Assembly: GCF_037975245.1 (NCBI RefSeq)
Contig: NC_092574.1
Span: 24,458,713-24,518,712, forward strand
DNA from: Apostichopus japonicus
Lineage: Eukaryota > Echinodermata > Holothuroidea > Aspidochirotida > Stichopodidae
DNA: 60,000 nucleotides
Reading direction: 5' to 3'
Of the stretch, positions 24,193 through 37,075 are shown piece after piece. A program made the position numbers and the translations under genes. Within the stretch, counting starts at the first letter, position 1. Each line of letters begins with the position of its first letter. Below the pieces are notes generated by a model. The model was not told where the DNA came from. It saw nothing but the letters and a program-made list of their open reading frames with translations, and searched no databases.

Positions 24193-24550
24193 TGTAGCAG
24201 TACAAACTGTCGCAAATATTCCATATTCAGTATATACTGTCCCAGTCCCACTGGGACAGTTTATACTGAATTTACCAGTATATTCAGTCTCCCGGACCTT
24301 TTGTACAAGGCCAGTTGGTACAGACTGTCTCCCAGGACAGTTTATGCTATGATGAAACGAGGGGGGACATTATTTGTTGGTCGCATATTTTGTTGTAAAT
24401 TGTGTCCCCCTGAACACTATGTCCGCATTAGCATACGTTCGAGTAGCAAAAATTTAATTAGTAATGGACTCTGGCAGTATCTGTATTATTAGCAAACTGT
24501 CGCATTTCGGCTTCCGTATATTTAGCTGTAAAGTCGTGCGACAACTAAAA

Positions 24551-27500
24551 ATGGAAAAGCTAGCAGAAAACGTGAGACAAATTGCGGATATTCTAAGAGA
24601 TGAGAGCTATCCAAGTGGGTTTACAAGAATAAAACAGAGAAGGATCTTACGGAGACAAAGTCAGTCTTTCAGACTGGCTGAAAATGGAACTCTTGCGTAC
24701 CGAAATTGAAGGAAAGTTTTGCTATCTAGGGCTTCTCAACTCGCCCAAATCGAGGCAGCTCATACTGACTAGTGACATCTATAAGGTAATGTCTGTAACT
24801 TACAGTGTAGGATACACAATATGGTATTGGTTGTTAAATGGCGAACGGCCATTCCACAGTTTAACTATGACCAGGCCTCTAGGACTGATTGGTGCACAAA
24901 TTATGATATTCTTTTACCACGTTTGGTTAGTTGTAAAAACTCATTCGCAAAAGTCAAGCAATTGCTTATGCAACATTATAATCAGTTGTATGCTTGAGCA
25001 AAGTTGTAAGTGCATGAACAAAGTTATTAGGGCCTATTTCGTTTTGTTTACCCAATTGTCTTAACAAATTTTTGTGAAAATTATTATAAATTTCTACCTT
25101 TTATCGCCCTGCCTATCATAAAAGATAACAACAGATCACTAAAGCTTACAGAGCTAGGCTGGTTTGCATGCATGGGACACTATAAAATGCAATTATTGGA
25201 CTATAGCATATAGCCTAACCTACTTCTATAGAGGAGAGTGGCACTAATACTGTACATAACAAATTCACGGTCATTAATTTTGGTTGGTAAGAACAGATAT
25301 TGAAGGCCTGATAGTACTTTTTTAGGTGTGGCATATTCTCTACATGCCAAACCTCACTACAGAAGAAAACTCCTTAAATATCTATAGACCCAAATAGTGG
25401 TCATGCAATATGTACAATAATGGGAATATTCCATTTCAAACACCGATATAGAGTTGTAATTCAATTTTAAGGCACTTCAGCTAGAACTACCAATCCTGCA
25501 GCCCATATATTTGTGTTTGTGTTTGTGTGTTTGTTTGTTTGTTTGTTTTTTTGGGGGGGGGGCAAAAAAAACATGATATCCCCTTGATCATGAATTTTCT
25601 TATCTCTTTGAAGGTGTTCATCTTTGCACAGATAAACCAGACAACAGACTATGTCTAGATTCTATTGGAGAACTATCAACGTTGATGTAACAAGTTATGT
25701 TCAACAGGATGTCAAAGCGTCATAGTCCTGTAGACCTACGAACAAGTCTCCATAGCATTCCGGTAACTGGATTATGGACACAGGTATATTCTCAATCTGT
25801 TTTAATTGCACAGGATGTCCGCAGTATGCAGTGAAGGTTTAGTATAGTTAATGTCATTGTTTCTGGACAAATTCAACATTTACAAGTTTAAAGGTAGTCT
25901 GTATTGGCCCTAAATTTTGGCCACTTTAATTGCTAGAAATTTTCAAAAAGTACTTTCCTGGGGGTAATAACCCTTTAAATTGTGCTCAGACATTCTAAAT
26001 GGTGACACGAGATGATTGAATGTCCCAGTGAGGTAAATTTACTCCAGGGAAATAAACATACTTAAAGAATTTTGTCCATAGTGAAAATTTGGCATATTTA
26101 GGGCCTATACAGCATACCTTTAAGCCACACTCTGGTCTAACTGCAGAGCAACCATCAATATAGGCATATAATTATAAGTTGCAAAAAGTGGCGTATCATT
26201 TTTCTGGTTTAGTGGTTGAAGCGATTGTAAATATAAGGTACAGTATGGTGTAAGTTACATTTTTATGTTTGCAAGGTAAAAATAATTGGCCTAAATCCAC
26301 CAACACCCTGTTTCTATCAGATATCCCACTATTTTTTATCTAGATCTGTGTACAGAATGGAATAGAACAATGGAATAGAACAAATGGAATAGAACAACAG
26401 TCAAGGCAAAGCCTGCAACTTGTAAATGTTTTTGAAATTAGAACCTAAATGCTGTCTTCTTTCTTAACAGGTTGGTGTAGATCTTATTGGTCCTCTACCA
26501 GTGACAGCTGCAAAGCGACTGTACATCATAACACTGTCTGACTTCTATTCAAAGTGGCCTGAGACTAAGGCAGTGCCTGACAAGACTAGCTGCAGCATCA
26601 ACTTCTTATTGCATTACTGATGTGATGATGAGGTAAGCATGTCTTAAAAAGTGAATAATTTTCTGTAGTTAGTTCCAATATGAATGGCATCATATCTGTT
26701 ATTTGTACCATGAAAATAACTTGTAGTGCATGGCAGAATGTTGTGTTTGAGTATAAATTATTTCCAAATAGGTATTAGGCATACAGAAAGGTCACGAAGG
26801 TAGGTGAGAACAGAGAAAGTGTACTGTAAATCTTTGCAGGTTAAGTCCCCATTAACAAGTTTACATGTACATAGTTTTTGTTCCTATATTTACTTGCAAA
26901 GGTTCCACCTCTGGTTCTTAAGTAGCATACATAGCCTGACAATTGTCATTTGATTTACATCCCCAAAAAGTGATTTTGGCTGGACATGTTTCACTGCAGC
27001 AGACACAGCTTATTTGTTCAAACAAGTGATGAGTAAATAATTAAGACCACATTCCACAGCTAGACACCACCTATTGTGTGTTGTTTTTCAAAAAGGTGTT
27101 GGACAGTTTGATATTGTAACCACAGGGAACTTTTCTGTTTAGAAAGTGTGAACTTATTACTACTTGGCTGTTTTGACAGGAATTTCGACAAGATAAGAGA
27201 GATAATGTATCAACTGAGTTTTGGTATCATTTCTCTGTTAGGTCCGTTGTGGAAAATTGCTAAATGTGTTTGTGTGTGTGGTGGGGGATATTTCCTGAAA
27301 CCTGGGAGAAGGACCCCTTTTTCTTTGGCAAAATAAGGCAATGTTTAGGTCTCTTGATGCAAAATGATGTATAATAGTACATTTTACTATAACGGTAAGC
27401 TAGCATTATTTGTTTTTGCATTTGGGTGATACAGAGGGTGTTTTGAACCCCCATGGATCCTGATTCAGGGCAATTAATGTTTGATCGGCATTAAACAGTC

Positions 27501-27970
27501 ACACCATGCACACATACATCAATAGAGCACCAAAAGGCATCAAACTTCTGAATATTAAATTTAATTAATATGTCACAAATGTTGTATTGGCTCATGTGGT
27601 TAAAACTTTCAGGTTTGGTAGTGAACTGTACAATATAGCGCCAAAATTATGACATGCAATCTCCAATTAAAATAATGGAGACAGTAATCCCATAAACATG
27701 TAGGTGTCACAATAAAAGATCATCCAATTAACTCAATGCCTAAGCATAGTTCAACTGTACACTATACAGTCTACATGGTGAATGTTAATTATCTTTGTAG
27801 TGGGGCCTACACATAACCTTTCAAGATGATAATTTATTTTATATATGACTTACAGTGTGGCATTCACTACTCATAATATTGCTTTCAACTTTTATTTTGC
27901 ACAGATTTGGTTGTACTGATACCTCATCCCTGACCACCAATGGAGGAAGTATGTATGAGGGTAACATAAG
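24551..27970 (+). pseudogene. Ginger/gypsy-type integrase, spliced and broken
   Basis: Exon pieces: 24551-24785 (MEKLAENVRQIADIL start, then RLAENGTLAYRN, an in-frame TGA at 24707-24709 and degenerate zinc-binding His-His-Cys-Cys region), 25656-25783 (RFYWRTINVDVTSYVQ, a frameshift, then LHSIPVTGLWTQ), 26471-26632 (GVDLIGPLP, YIITLSDFYSKWPETKAVPDKT, a one-base frameshift, then CITDVMM) and from 27905 (RFGCTDT, then lost). The first catalytic Asp is in GVDLIGPLP; the second Asp region TDxG is eroded and the Glu is not seen. The GT-AG exon borders agree with coding phase. Integrases of this type join element ends to target DNA. With several stops and shifts it is not functional. Confidence 0.75.
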
Positions 27971-30350
27971 ACATGTCTAGACGATTTTCTTAGCAGTTAA
28001 CTTGTTACCGACAATAATCTTGTCCTTCACTCTAACATATCACGAGAGAAAATTTCGTCGGCTGCTATACGTTTAAGCAAAGACAGGCCATTGACTTTTC
28101 ACTGCCAGTCGTTCGGTGGAAATCCATATATTTGCAGTTCAAGTTGAAGGGATGTGACGCTCGAAATTCTTTATCACCTCATTACTTCATTAAATAAGAT
28201 ATAAGAAGGCGTGTTTCTTGGTTCTGGAATTGTGTTCAAGATAAGTTCTCATAGTAAAACATATAACCGACCATATTCTTCTTCCTGTTGTAAGTTTTGC
28301 TGTTATGGATTTCTGTGTAAGTCTTAATGAAAAACCTGTTGGATACATGAGAATCAGCTATTTTATTTGTAACTTACAATCAAGATTAAACTTTTGACGG
28401 TATCAAGTTGCACATTAAAGCATTATATAGGTAATCCTACTGTTTGTGGAAAGCAGTTCAAGGGGGAAATTCTAATGGGGAAACTTCTGCATGGTTTTAT
28501 TGAGGTCTTTACCAAACTCTAAAGAGGATGTTCTTCCTGTGGATTATGAGAGTTTCAAGTACATATTGTTTGAAGAAGAGTGACAGTAGTATATCATTCT
28601 AATCAAGCAATACCTCCCTGCTTGAAGGATGCTCTAGAAAGCATGGATTATCTTTAGTTGCATCAGAGCTACAAAGGGAGAGTCATCATTCCAGTTAAAG
28701 TTCCCCATGCAGGGGGTAGGAAGTGGGGGTGGGCACACAACATCAGAGGGACATTTTCTCGTTCCACAACCACCACTCGATATGCTATAAACCGATACGC
28801 ACCGGCCATATCACTTAAACATATATGATGTGTTAGTATGTTATCAATACTTTTTATTGAGATTGTTAATTGCTAAACGTGCTACAAAAAGATATGGGAT
28901 GCCATTTTAAAAATAGCATGTACAGACAGTGCCCCCGCCCCCGGCTCCTACCTCCCTGATCCCATGTATAATCATTTTTCACTCTTTGCCCAGTCTGATA
29001 TAGATTCAGAATATTGTGTTTGTGCATGACTATCATCCAATTTCATATTTTGATTTTTACTATATTAACTTTCTTTGAACAAACTTTTCTCTACAAGAAT
29101 GACATATTTAATGTGTGAGAAACATGATGAGACATAAAAATCTAGCATATTGCATCCTGCTCTGTCCTATTTGCTTTATTCTTTCCCTTGTTTGGCTTTG
29201 TTTTGTTTCCTGTATGTTTGCAGCTCCTTTGAAGAGGATATCGTTCTAATATATCTTTTCTAATTTGAACCACTTTTGTCCAATAAGAAACATTCATAAT
29301 AAGAAACAACGAACCTTTATCACTGGAATGCCATTTGTCTATACAAATGAAAATTTGCTTCACGCATGGCCATCACAACGGGGCTTAGGGGGCAGGGGTT
29401 GGGAGAATGGCCCTCCACCTTGTTGAGAGGGAGAAAACCTTGACTCGACGATTGAGTGACAAAAGTAAGGAAGGGTAAAAAAGTAAACAATAAAGTAGTA
29501 ATGAAAGTCAATAAATAGGTGTCAAGCCCATACGGAGAGGGTTGGGGCAGTACTGACATTTTCAAGGTCAGAGAAGTATCTTCCAGCTACTTCATGGTTG
29601 TTATTAGCAAACAAAAATAAAATATTTTGGAACTCATCACAGATAGGTCACAGACTTAAGAAGACCCTTCCCCAGGACACACATTCGATAACTAACCATC
29701 CCAACTCCCCCCCCCCCCCCGGATCCTTGCACTCAAAGTTATGTGTATGGGCCTGAATTTTGTATACAGCGTTGCCGATTTCGTTTAGGATGTAACTTGA
29801 AAATACCCTCGGTTCCCGTCCTATAATGAGCTTTACGCACGGATGAAATTTCATATTGGCTAGGCAACTCTCGTAGACCCATGAAGTACAGTTACCATAC
29901 TTGCCAAATCGTACCCACTGTGTGTTAGGGAAATACGGCAACAATGAAGTTTGGACTCCTTAAGTTCGTAATATTTTACCTCTGCAATTATCATTTTTCG
30001 TTGTAGCTGTTGCACTCCCTATCCCGTACCCGCCCTCCGTTGGGTAGGGGGGGGGGGAGTTAGGCCTATACTATCTCTCCCTCTGTAAAGATGACTATGA
30101 ACGCAATGTAGTTGACGAATACAACATGCAACATATACGGAGGATGAAATAGCAGCAATCACAACAAAAACATGATTAACATCTTCTACAGATGGAAGAC
30201 TTGTTTCATTTTCTTCAATTTTTCCCCGTTCTGTTTTTTTGTTTTGCAGCAACGCACAACGTCTCATTTATTTCCTGTAACATTTAACTCTGATGTATGC
30301 ATCTGCTCTAATTATTGATATAATGAACTCAATTGCCTTTTGAATGTCGA
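27971..30350. other. 3' part of the Ginger-like element, nothing recognised
   Basis: I see no further conserved domain in 2.4 kb. It contains C and G homopolymers (29708-29720, 30047-30057) and short frames without motifs. It could hold decayed exons of a second element protein. Confidence 0.4.
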
Positions 30351-30551
30351 AATGCTTAAATTTTATGCTGGACAAAATATGCTATGAAGTATTTGCGGAC
30401 ATTCTGTACCAGGACATTTCGTCCGGCGGGACTATATTTGCTGTGAGGTGGGGACACAATTTTCAGCAGATAATGTCCGACCGGACTAAATATGCTGGTA
30501 CAGAGTGTCTCCGAGGACACTTTGTACAGGGGGACACTCTGTACTGTCACA

Positions 30552-31289
30552 CGCCATACGGTATATTTCGTGCGAGTGGTAACGTGGACTGCATAATCAA
30601 AAAATTTACATGGAAGTCATGTGTTGATTATACATATATGCGAAGTTTCAAGTATGGTACGTAGTAGATGAATTCAATTATTTCACACGGTGTAGGATTG
30701 AGAAAGGGAATTTAGTGACCTCCCCCTCCAGTTGCTAGATATCTGCTAAAATGGCCACAGTGTTTGAACAATTACTATACACACTACGTTCATTTCGCTG
30801 ATACTTTATACGGAGAGATATAGAGAGGGAGGGAGGGAGGGGGGCATTTGAGCTATAGCCATGTTTCTGTAATAATTTTGGTTTTATTCAAGATCAAAAT
30901 ATTCTAAATCTTAAAATATGCAAAAGTGGTATAGAAACAAAGCCTGGACTGATAGCAAAGTCGCCCAGGAAAGAAACTGGACACGAAAACCAAACTACAG
31001 AACGACTGATCCGCTCTCAACCCCAGTCCCCTTGCATCGGGATTGTGACTGTGTGATCATTGTCGGGTGTGCATCACCATTCACCTCGAAGGGGAACAGA
31101 TACTAAAGAGTATCTTAGCTAAAAATGCCGAGAAGCGATGTACGTGTGTGCGTGTGTAAGTGTGTGTGTGTGTGACGCATGGCTTGTAAACACGGTATCT
31201 CAAGTAGGGAAGCTTGGAACAATCTAATATTTGGTGCATATGAGTACCACATTGAGTAGATGTGCCCTATTTTTTTGTTGCCTGTGAAG
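30552..31289 (+). repeat. Direct duplication X, continued
   Basis: It matches 52181-52905 with few differences. It contains a GT-rich tract (31145-31172) and a GA-rich stretch (30815-30845). The 62-66-residue frame at 30918-31106 and 52543-52743 is nearly identical in both copies, but it lacks a recognisable domain, so I treat it as duplicated non-coding sequence. Confidence 0.8.
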
Positions 31290-32906
31290 GTCACCAAACG
31301 TCAGTTAGAGGCCAAAAACCAAAATATTAAAACAAACAATAACTCTCATTGACAGGATCCGACATCGATGATATTTTGGGACCAGTTGTGAATGGGGTAA
31401 GGGATCATTTCAAAACATAACGGTCATGTGATCCAAGGTCAACAAAGGTCAATCAAGGGTCAAAAACTAGTATTTTTGCAATAACTTGAGAACCAAATGT
31501 CCGTCAACATTGGGAGTTACGCTATTGTTATCAGGGAGTCGACCCACATCTAGATGACCTTTGACCTCAGGTTGACCTTCGGTGACCTTAATCAGTTTGT
31601 TGTGTTATTTGAATTTTCGTGGCAATAATCGGATCTCAAAGGTACCTTCCGATCAAAATGGTCCATAGTTGACCCCTGTGCGACCTTCGTGTGCTTTTTG
31701 GAATCAGCGCGTCAAACTACATCTGACCGCGAGGTCAAAAGGTCAAACCTCGAAAAATATACTCATTTTACGAGATACGGGGCAAAACAAAAAGAAAAAT
31801 TTGTCAATATGTTGATATATGATAGAGCTCTTTGTGCTATATATAGGAAACCAACTCCCGCTTCAATCGGACACCCAGTTCTCAAGTTATGGGGAGCCAA
31901 AGGTTGGTTTTGATACATTTCTAGCAATAGCATTATGTGTGTACATTGTAGGCCAAACAAATTTTAGGACAGAGTGCACCTCATCAAGAGGAACATTTTT
32001 GATACAAGCCATCAGGTCATCTAAGGTCATTCAAGGTTGATTATGTGCAAAACACTGCCAGCTTAAGCTAATTTTTGCAACAACTTCTAGTCACGAAGTC
32101 TGACATGGCTGGTATATTAGGAAAAGTTGTGAATGAAGTAGGGGCACATTTTCCAAAATAACCGTGATGTGATCCAAGGTCACCAAAGGTCATTTATCGG
32201 TCAAAATGTGTTTTTTCTGAATAACTTGTGAAACTACCACTGACAGGGTCCGAAATGGTTGATATTTTGGGACTAGTTGTAAATGGGGTAAGTGATCGTT
32301 TCCAAACATAACGGTAATATGATCCAAGGTCAACAAAGGTCAGTTAGGGGTCAAAATCTAGTATTTTTGCAATAACTTGAGAACCAAATGTCTATCAAGG
32401 TTGGGATTTTAGGACAGAATGCAAATCATCAAGGGGAACATTTGTGATAAAAACCATTAGGTCATCCAAGGTCATTCAAGGTTGCTTATGTGCAAAAAAC
32501 TGCCAAATTATGTTACGTTTTGCAACAACTTCTAGTCACGAAGTCTGACATGGCTGATTTATTGGGACAAGTTGTGAATGAAGTAGGGGCACGTTTTCTA
32601 ATATAATCGTGATGTGATCTAAGGTCACCAAAGGTCAATTATGGGTCAAAATGTGTTTTTTGGCAATAACTTTTGAAACTACCGTTGACAGGGTCCGACA
32701 TGGTTGATATTTGTGGACTAGTTGTGAATGGGGTAAGGGATCGTTTCAAAACATAACAGTCATTTGATCCAAGGTCAACAAAGGTCAATTAGGGGTCAAA
32801 AACTAGTATTTTTGCAATAACTTGAGAACCAAATGCCCATCAAGGTTGTGAGTTACGCTATTGTAATACAATAGTCGAACTGCATTTGGGAGACCTTTGA
32901 CCTCAG
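31290..32906 (+). repeat. Satellite-like array with paired AGGTCA half-sites, copy X
   Basis: Three related modules, with landmarks TTTTGCAATAACTTGAGAACC (shortened here) near 31473, 32367 and 32810 and CACGAAGTCTGACATGG near 32093 and 32537. Each holds AGGTCA-N4-AGGTCA direct repeats, for example near 31435, 32173, 32323, 32621 and 32771, plus AGGTCA-TCNA-AGGTCA near 32015 and 32461, and TGACCTTTGACCT (spacing 1) near 31557 and 32898. AGGTCA is the nuclear-receptor half-site; spacing 4 is the DR4 class. Copy Y lies at 52905-54530. Confidence 0.75.
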
Positions 32907-34091
32907 CATATGGAAAAGTTTAGGCTATAAAAGAGCATTTGCTCTACAAAGCCACACAGACTAAAATCCGCCGATGTTATGAGTCACCGGTATGAATATG
33001 CATATTGACAGGCGGACTGTTTCATTACCGGCAAGGGGATTGTATTTGTTTCTAAATGAATTGATGCTAAAATAATTATAGCAGTGAATGTAAACGAACA
33101 CTGAGACATGACGTTGTGTTTATACATTTATTTGTCTGCACACCTTTTAATCGAACTTGAGAAAATAACATTTGTTACAAATCAATTGGTTGTAAAAGCA
33201 AAATAAAGAGTTACCCACTTACAGTGGTATCATCCAAACAAACAACCAGTGATAGTCCTAACGATAGCTTTAGCCTACGTACATACGAGTGTTAACCTAA
33301 CTGTACGAAACCATATGCATTAATACATACAGCACGGTAGGCCTGTACGTTCGCTACAAACGTTTACGTGGGCAATTTATATCACTATATTCATCCTATT
33401 TCAAAGGAAACTATGAAATAGGATTCTCAACTTGTTAATTTATGTTTATTGCAATGTCGTCATCTTATTTCATTGCATATTACTTAACAAATCTCGAAAT
33501 TCACCTCAGAAATCACAATACGATTGTCGGACGAAGCATCAGTGAGAATGTTGTTGATACACAAGCTGATTCGTGACGTAGCTCATGAATAAATAATGAG
33601 GCGTTATAATGAGGTTTTCGAAGAAAAATTTCTAACGGAAACTTTCATTTGATGGAAAAAAGACATACAGTGAACATTAACCAATCAGAAATAGGCTTAT
33701 ATAATATGAAAGAACAGAATTTGAAGTTAGTTGCGCAAGTTTAGCCATGCAGTTTGATCAAACGGTCTGAGAATTCGAGTAGTTTGAAGTTAGCGTCCTT
33801 GTAAAATAAACGAATATGCAAGCACATAAATCCGACTGGACTAAAAATTTAAACTTTTTTAATCGGAAAACGACATACAGTAAAGTTCAGATTAATGATG
33901 ATTGGTTAAAAGATTATGAAAGAGAAATGTTTAAACTACTGTAATTTGTTTTAGCCGATATCAGTAAATGATATCGGTACATTGATTTTTTTCAAAAGAT
34001 CGCGATACGGTCGTTTTGGAAGGTATTAAACACACACTTAAGGCCCGAGGTCGACTATGCACGGATCAAATGATCGCCACCTTTCCATATG
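32907..34091. mobile_element. 1.2-kb insertion with short inverted ends, present only in X
   Basis: Comparison with Y (junction at about 54529-54530) shows 1185 extra bases here. The ends are CATATGGAAA and TTTCCATATG, a 10-bp inverted repeat. No target duplication beyond one G is visible. The interior has no coding motif; a TATAAAA occurs 30 bp from the left end. A deletion in Y is an alternative, though the inverted ends favour insertion. Confidence 0.55.
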
Positions 34092-34434
34092 GTTGACCTC
34101 CAGTGACCTGCATTAGCTTCTTTCAAGTTGATTCTTTGAAGTTTCGTGGGCATATTCCAATCTAAGTTGTCCATAAGTCCTCTGCAACCTTATTGTGCGA
34201 AGTTATTAGAGATTTGGTTTGGTTTTGTAATACTTAGTGTGTGGATTCATAACATTGAGTACAAGAACCCTATTGTTTTTTGATGGAGGTGTGTATAACC
34301 ACGTACAGTAGATTGACCTGTGTTAGCATGCTATATTGCCATTGTAACAGCTAGTTCTGGTTATACTAACAAGCAGAATTCTAGTGCATTGAAGTCATCG
34401 AAACCTCAATGCATTTTGCATTCTGGTTAGTTCC

Positions 34435-35608
34435 CGGTTGCTTCTTTCATGAGCAGTTTTGAAGAAGCTGTAGAGAATGACAAATTTGAGGTCAGATAAG
34501 CTGTGAATGGGGAGATAAGCCTGGGTTATTTTTGCGGATACTTAGTTTGTGGCTTTTAAACCGAAGCCTGAACTTAGTGCTGGTTTCGCCAATTTAAGTG
34601 ACCTGGGGGCACTTGTAACAATGAGGAGGTAGATGACATTGGCTGAGTCGCAACCAAATCTACCAGGTCTCAGAGTGGGGCATGAGGCCGGGGGGAGGAA
34701 AGCGGGGGAGGGGTCGAGTTGTGTGCACACCAGGCATCTCGGTTTGTTACAAGTAATGTTACCACTATCAGGCTCATTACTGGGTGGGGCGAGATTAGTT
34801 CGAACCAGCACTGAACGAATGTTACGTGGTTGTCTATAGGCTATTACAGGGGGAGCTTTGAAAAGTTCAGCTATTGTTCGTCGGAACCTAGAGTGCCCCA
34901 AGCTTGTTTGATTTCATTCAAAAGGGGGCGAAGAGAGGGGTGGTAAGTGACAAAGAGGGGTAGTCTATCAGAATCAGATTTGTTAGGAGACTAGATCGTT
35001 GTAGAGACAGAACCCGTTTGAGGTGGAAGTTAAGTAGTCGGTACGGGTATCCCCTTTTGAGGAAGAAATCAAGCAGTTCAATGGCCTTATTAAGAAAAGT
35101 TTGCTCACGTGAGCAGATACGCCGGTATCTGAGTAACTGGCTGTAGACAATGGAATTTTTGGTGTGGCGGGGATGAAAACTATTAAAGTGGAGATAAGAG
35201 TGCCTATCAGTTGGTTTGGCATACACCGATGTCTCTATATTGTGATTTTCGATCATGACGATTACATCGAGGAAGGGGATTTGCTTTGTGGACCGTTCGG
35301 TGGTAAACTTTATGGAATCGTGAAAATCATTGGCAAACGTGAAAAAGTTGTCCAGTTCTTGTTCGCCCTTATCCCATAACATAAAAATATCATCAATATA
35401 TCGTACATAGATACATGGTTTGTAAGAGGATGAAGAAATTAATTCTTGTTCCAGGTAATGCATAAAAATATTAGCATATGAGGGGGCCATTCAAGTACCC
35501 ATGGCTGTGCCTTTGGTTTGCAGATAATGACGACCGTTGAAGGTAAAATTATTATGCTCAAGTATAAACTTAATGAGCTGCGATATCTCACAATGTTGTG
35601 TGACATCA
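34435..35608 (-). pseudogene. Penelope-like reverse transcriptase fragment, copy X
   Basis: The - strand encodes the second half of a Penelope-like RT: QLIKFILEHNNFTFNG, QTKGTAMGT, an in-frame stop where Y has Gln, MAPSYANIFM, the catalytic YIDDIFMLW, IPFLDVIV, and TDRHSYLHFNSFHPRHTKNS. After that comes a linker with SGNITCNKPRCLVC and GRFGCDSANVIYLL, the start of the GIY-YIG domain, which then breaks up (34590-34545). Such elements copy RNA into DNA by target-primed reverse transcription. The 5' part is replaced by (TA)n at 35609. The copy is dead by nonsense mutation and frameshift. Confidence 0.85.
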
Positions 35609-35675
35609 TATATATATATATATATATATATCTTTATGTATATATATCTATATATATATATACATATAATTTATA

Positions 35676-35722
<47 letters not shown>
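35609..35722. repeat. (TA)n microsatellite at a PLE edge
   Basis: About 115 bp of TA, interrupted by TTTATGTA. The adjoining reading frames are poly-Ile/Tyr shadows. In Y the same place (56088-57050) has been expanded by about 870 bp of extra sequence. Confidence 0.9.
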
Positions 35723-35725
<3 letters not shown>

Positions 35726-37075
35726 ATAATTTATAAACGCTGAACATGGATCATGGTCACGGTTGTTATCAGGTGCTTTGGTTTACTTGAAGTTTTTTTA
35801 TAATGTTTTCTACTTCGCCGTCAGCTTTACGGAGATCATCGATTTGATAACCGAACGACTTGCATATATTCAAATTTCTCAAGAGATGTTTGTCAAAGAA
35901 AAACAAAAATTTCTCCCAAATACATGACTACGAGGACACCGTGACACTACTACTTATAGGCTATATAAGAAGACTGATTACAAGAGAAGACTTCAAATTC
36001 GATCTTGATACTACATAACTAAATAGATATTAGGCCTATACGGCGGGAATGCAGCGGAGGGGAAGGAGGGGGTGGGGGGGGGGATGAATGTCTTTGAGAA
36101 AATCAGTTGACAACTTCTTAGACTTTCAATCATTTTAAATTTCAACAATAAATTCCATACCATTCGATAAACTATCTTTATTAAAGTTGGTACGTAGAAG
36201 ACGCCAGATAACGATTGAAGAACATTTAAAGATCTTATCCTAAACCGTACTATGGATCTCAAATAACTCAGTACAGCGGAGTCCGTTCATCATTGTGTTA
36301 GTGCCATGTCAATATATTTCAATCGGTCAAACATTGTTTGCTCTATTTTTTTTGGGGGGGGGGGGGCGATTCGTTTCTCCATTTATTCGTGGGTTGAGTT
36401 TTTGTCCCCGGGTGACCCTTATCTCTGTCTAAACACCCCCGTATGCATTTCTAAGATCCGAAGGGAGAAGTATCTTGATCTGCTTCGTTGGATTTGGGCT
36501 GTCGGAGATCTGCTGGAAAGGATTTCTGACATAGCTTATACATCTTATGTGATATAAGAAACCTTTGAAAACAAAAGTGAAGTATGGTTTCCACTTCGAT
36601 GTTTCTTCAACGCTTTTGGAATGTGACAGGTTTCCGCAGGAAATGAAATAGAGAATAGACTAAATAGTATAGAAAGTACTAGTATAGAAAGTACTAGACC
36701 GTACTTGGAAATGGATAAATATGAGTAAATCTTTCAAGATCGTATCATGCATGATGCATACAAACTTGAGTGCAGATCATCTGAATTAATACAGCCTATA
36801 CCATTCAAATTGATAAGTTATTCACATTTTAAGTTGTGTTAGAATGTTTGAAAATTCTCATTTTACTCAAACTCGATGCCGAACTCCTCATCAGGCTGTT
36901 CGGGCTCCGTTATCACTGCAGGGGTTTGGCACGAGCTTCTTTTATTTGCTGTGGCTACCTTGATTAATATACAACCCATACATGGGTACGACGTCATGTT
37001 TATTTGTTGTCGTTTGCCATAATATCAACAACGCATATCATAGAGTTGAAGTCAAGACGGAGAAATCCTTATCAG
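35723..37075 (+). repeat. Direct duplication X between PLE and LINE
   Basis: It matches 57051-58410. The part 36200-36560 is also the counterpart of 12294-11894 in inverted orientation. It holds a G-run (36353-36366) and no recognised gene. The frame at 36306-36557 is conserved with 57618-57869, apart from length changes in the homopolymer; I judge it non-coding. Confidence 0.8.

Larger units (their letters stand above)
24193..30551 (+). mobile_element. Ginger-like DNA transposon, 6.36 kb
   Basis: Termini are TGTAGCAGTACAAACTGTC and, on the complement of the right end, TGTGACAGTACAGAGTGTC: 5'-TGTNR as described for Ginger elements. Diverged similarity continues for about 250 bp, for example GGACATTATNTG..AAATTGTGTCCCC at 24365-24408 and at the complement of 30475-30452. 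Palindromes such as GTCCCAGTCCCACTGGGAC stud the ends. Inside is a decayed spliced integrase. In Y the corresponding site holds 196 bp of other sequence (51985-52180), so a flanking deletion accompanied or followed insertion and no 4-bp target duplication remains. Confidence 0.75.

Noticed and set aside
30918-31106. 62-codon frame conserved with 52543-52743
   Set aside because: The whole region is duplicated at similar identity, and the frame shows no motif.
34633-34839. 68-codon + frame conserved with 55101-55307
   Set aside because: Antisense shadow of the Penelope-like linker and thumb.
35518-35743. Long Ile/Tyr reading frames (also 56433-56663 and 39228-39437)
   Set aside because: Translations of (TA)n microsatellites.
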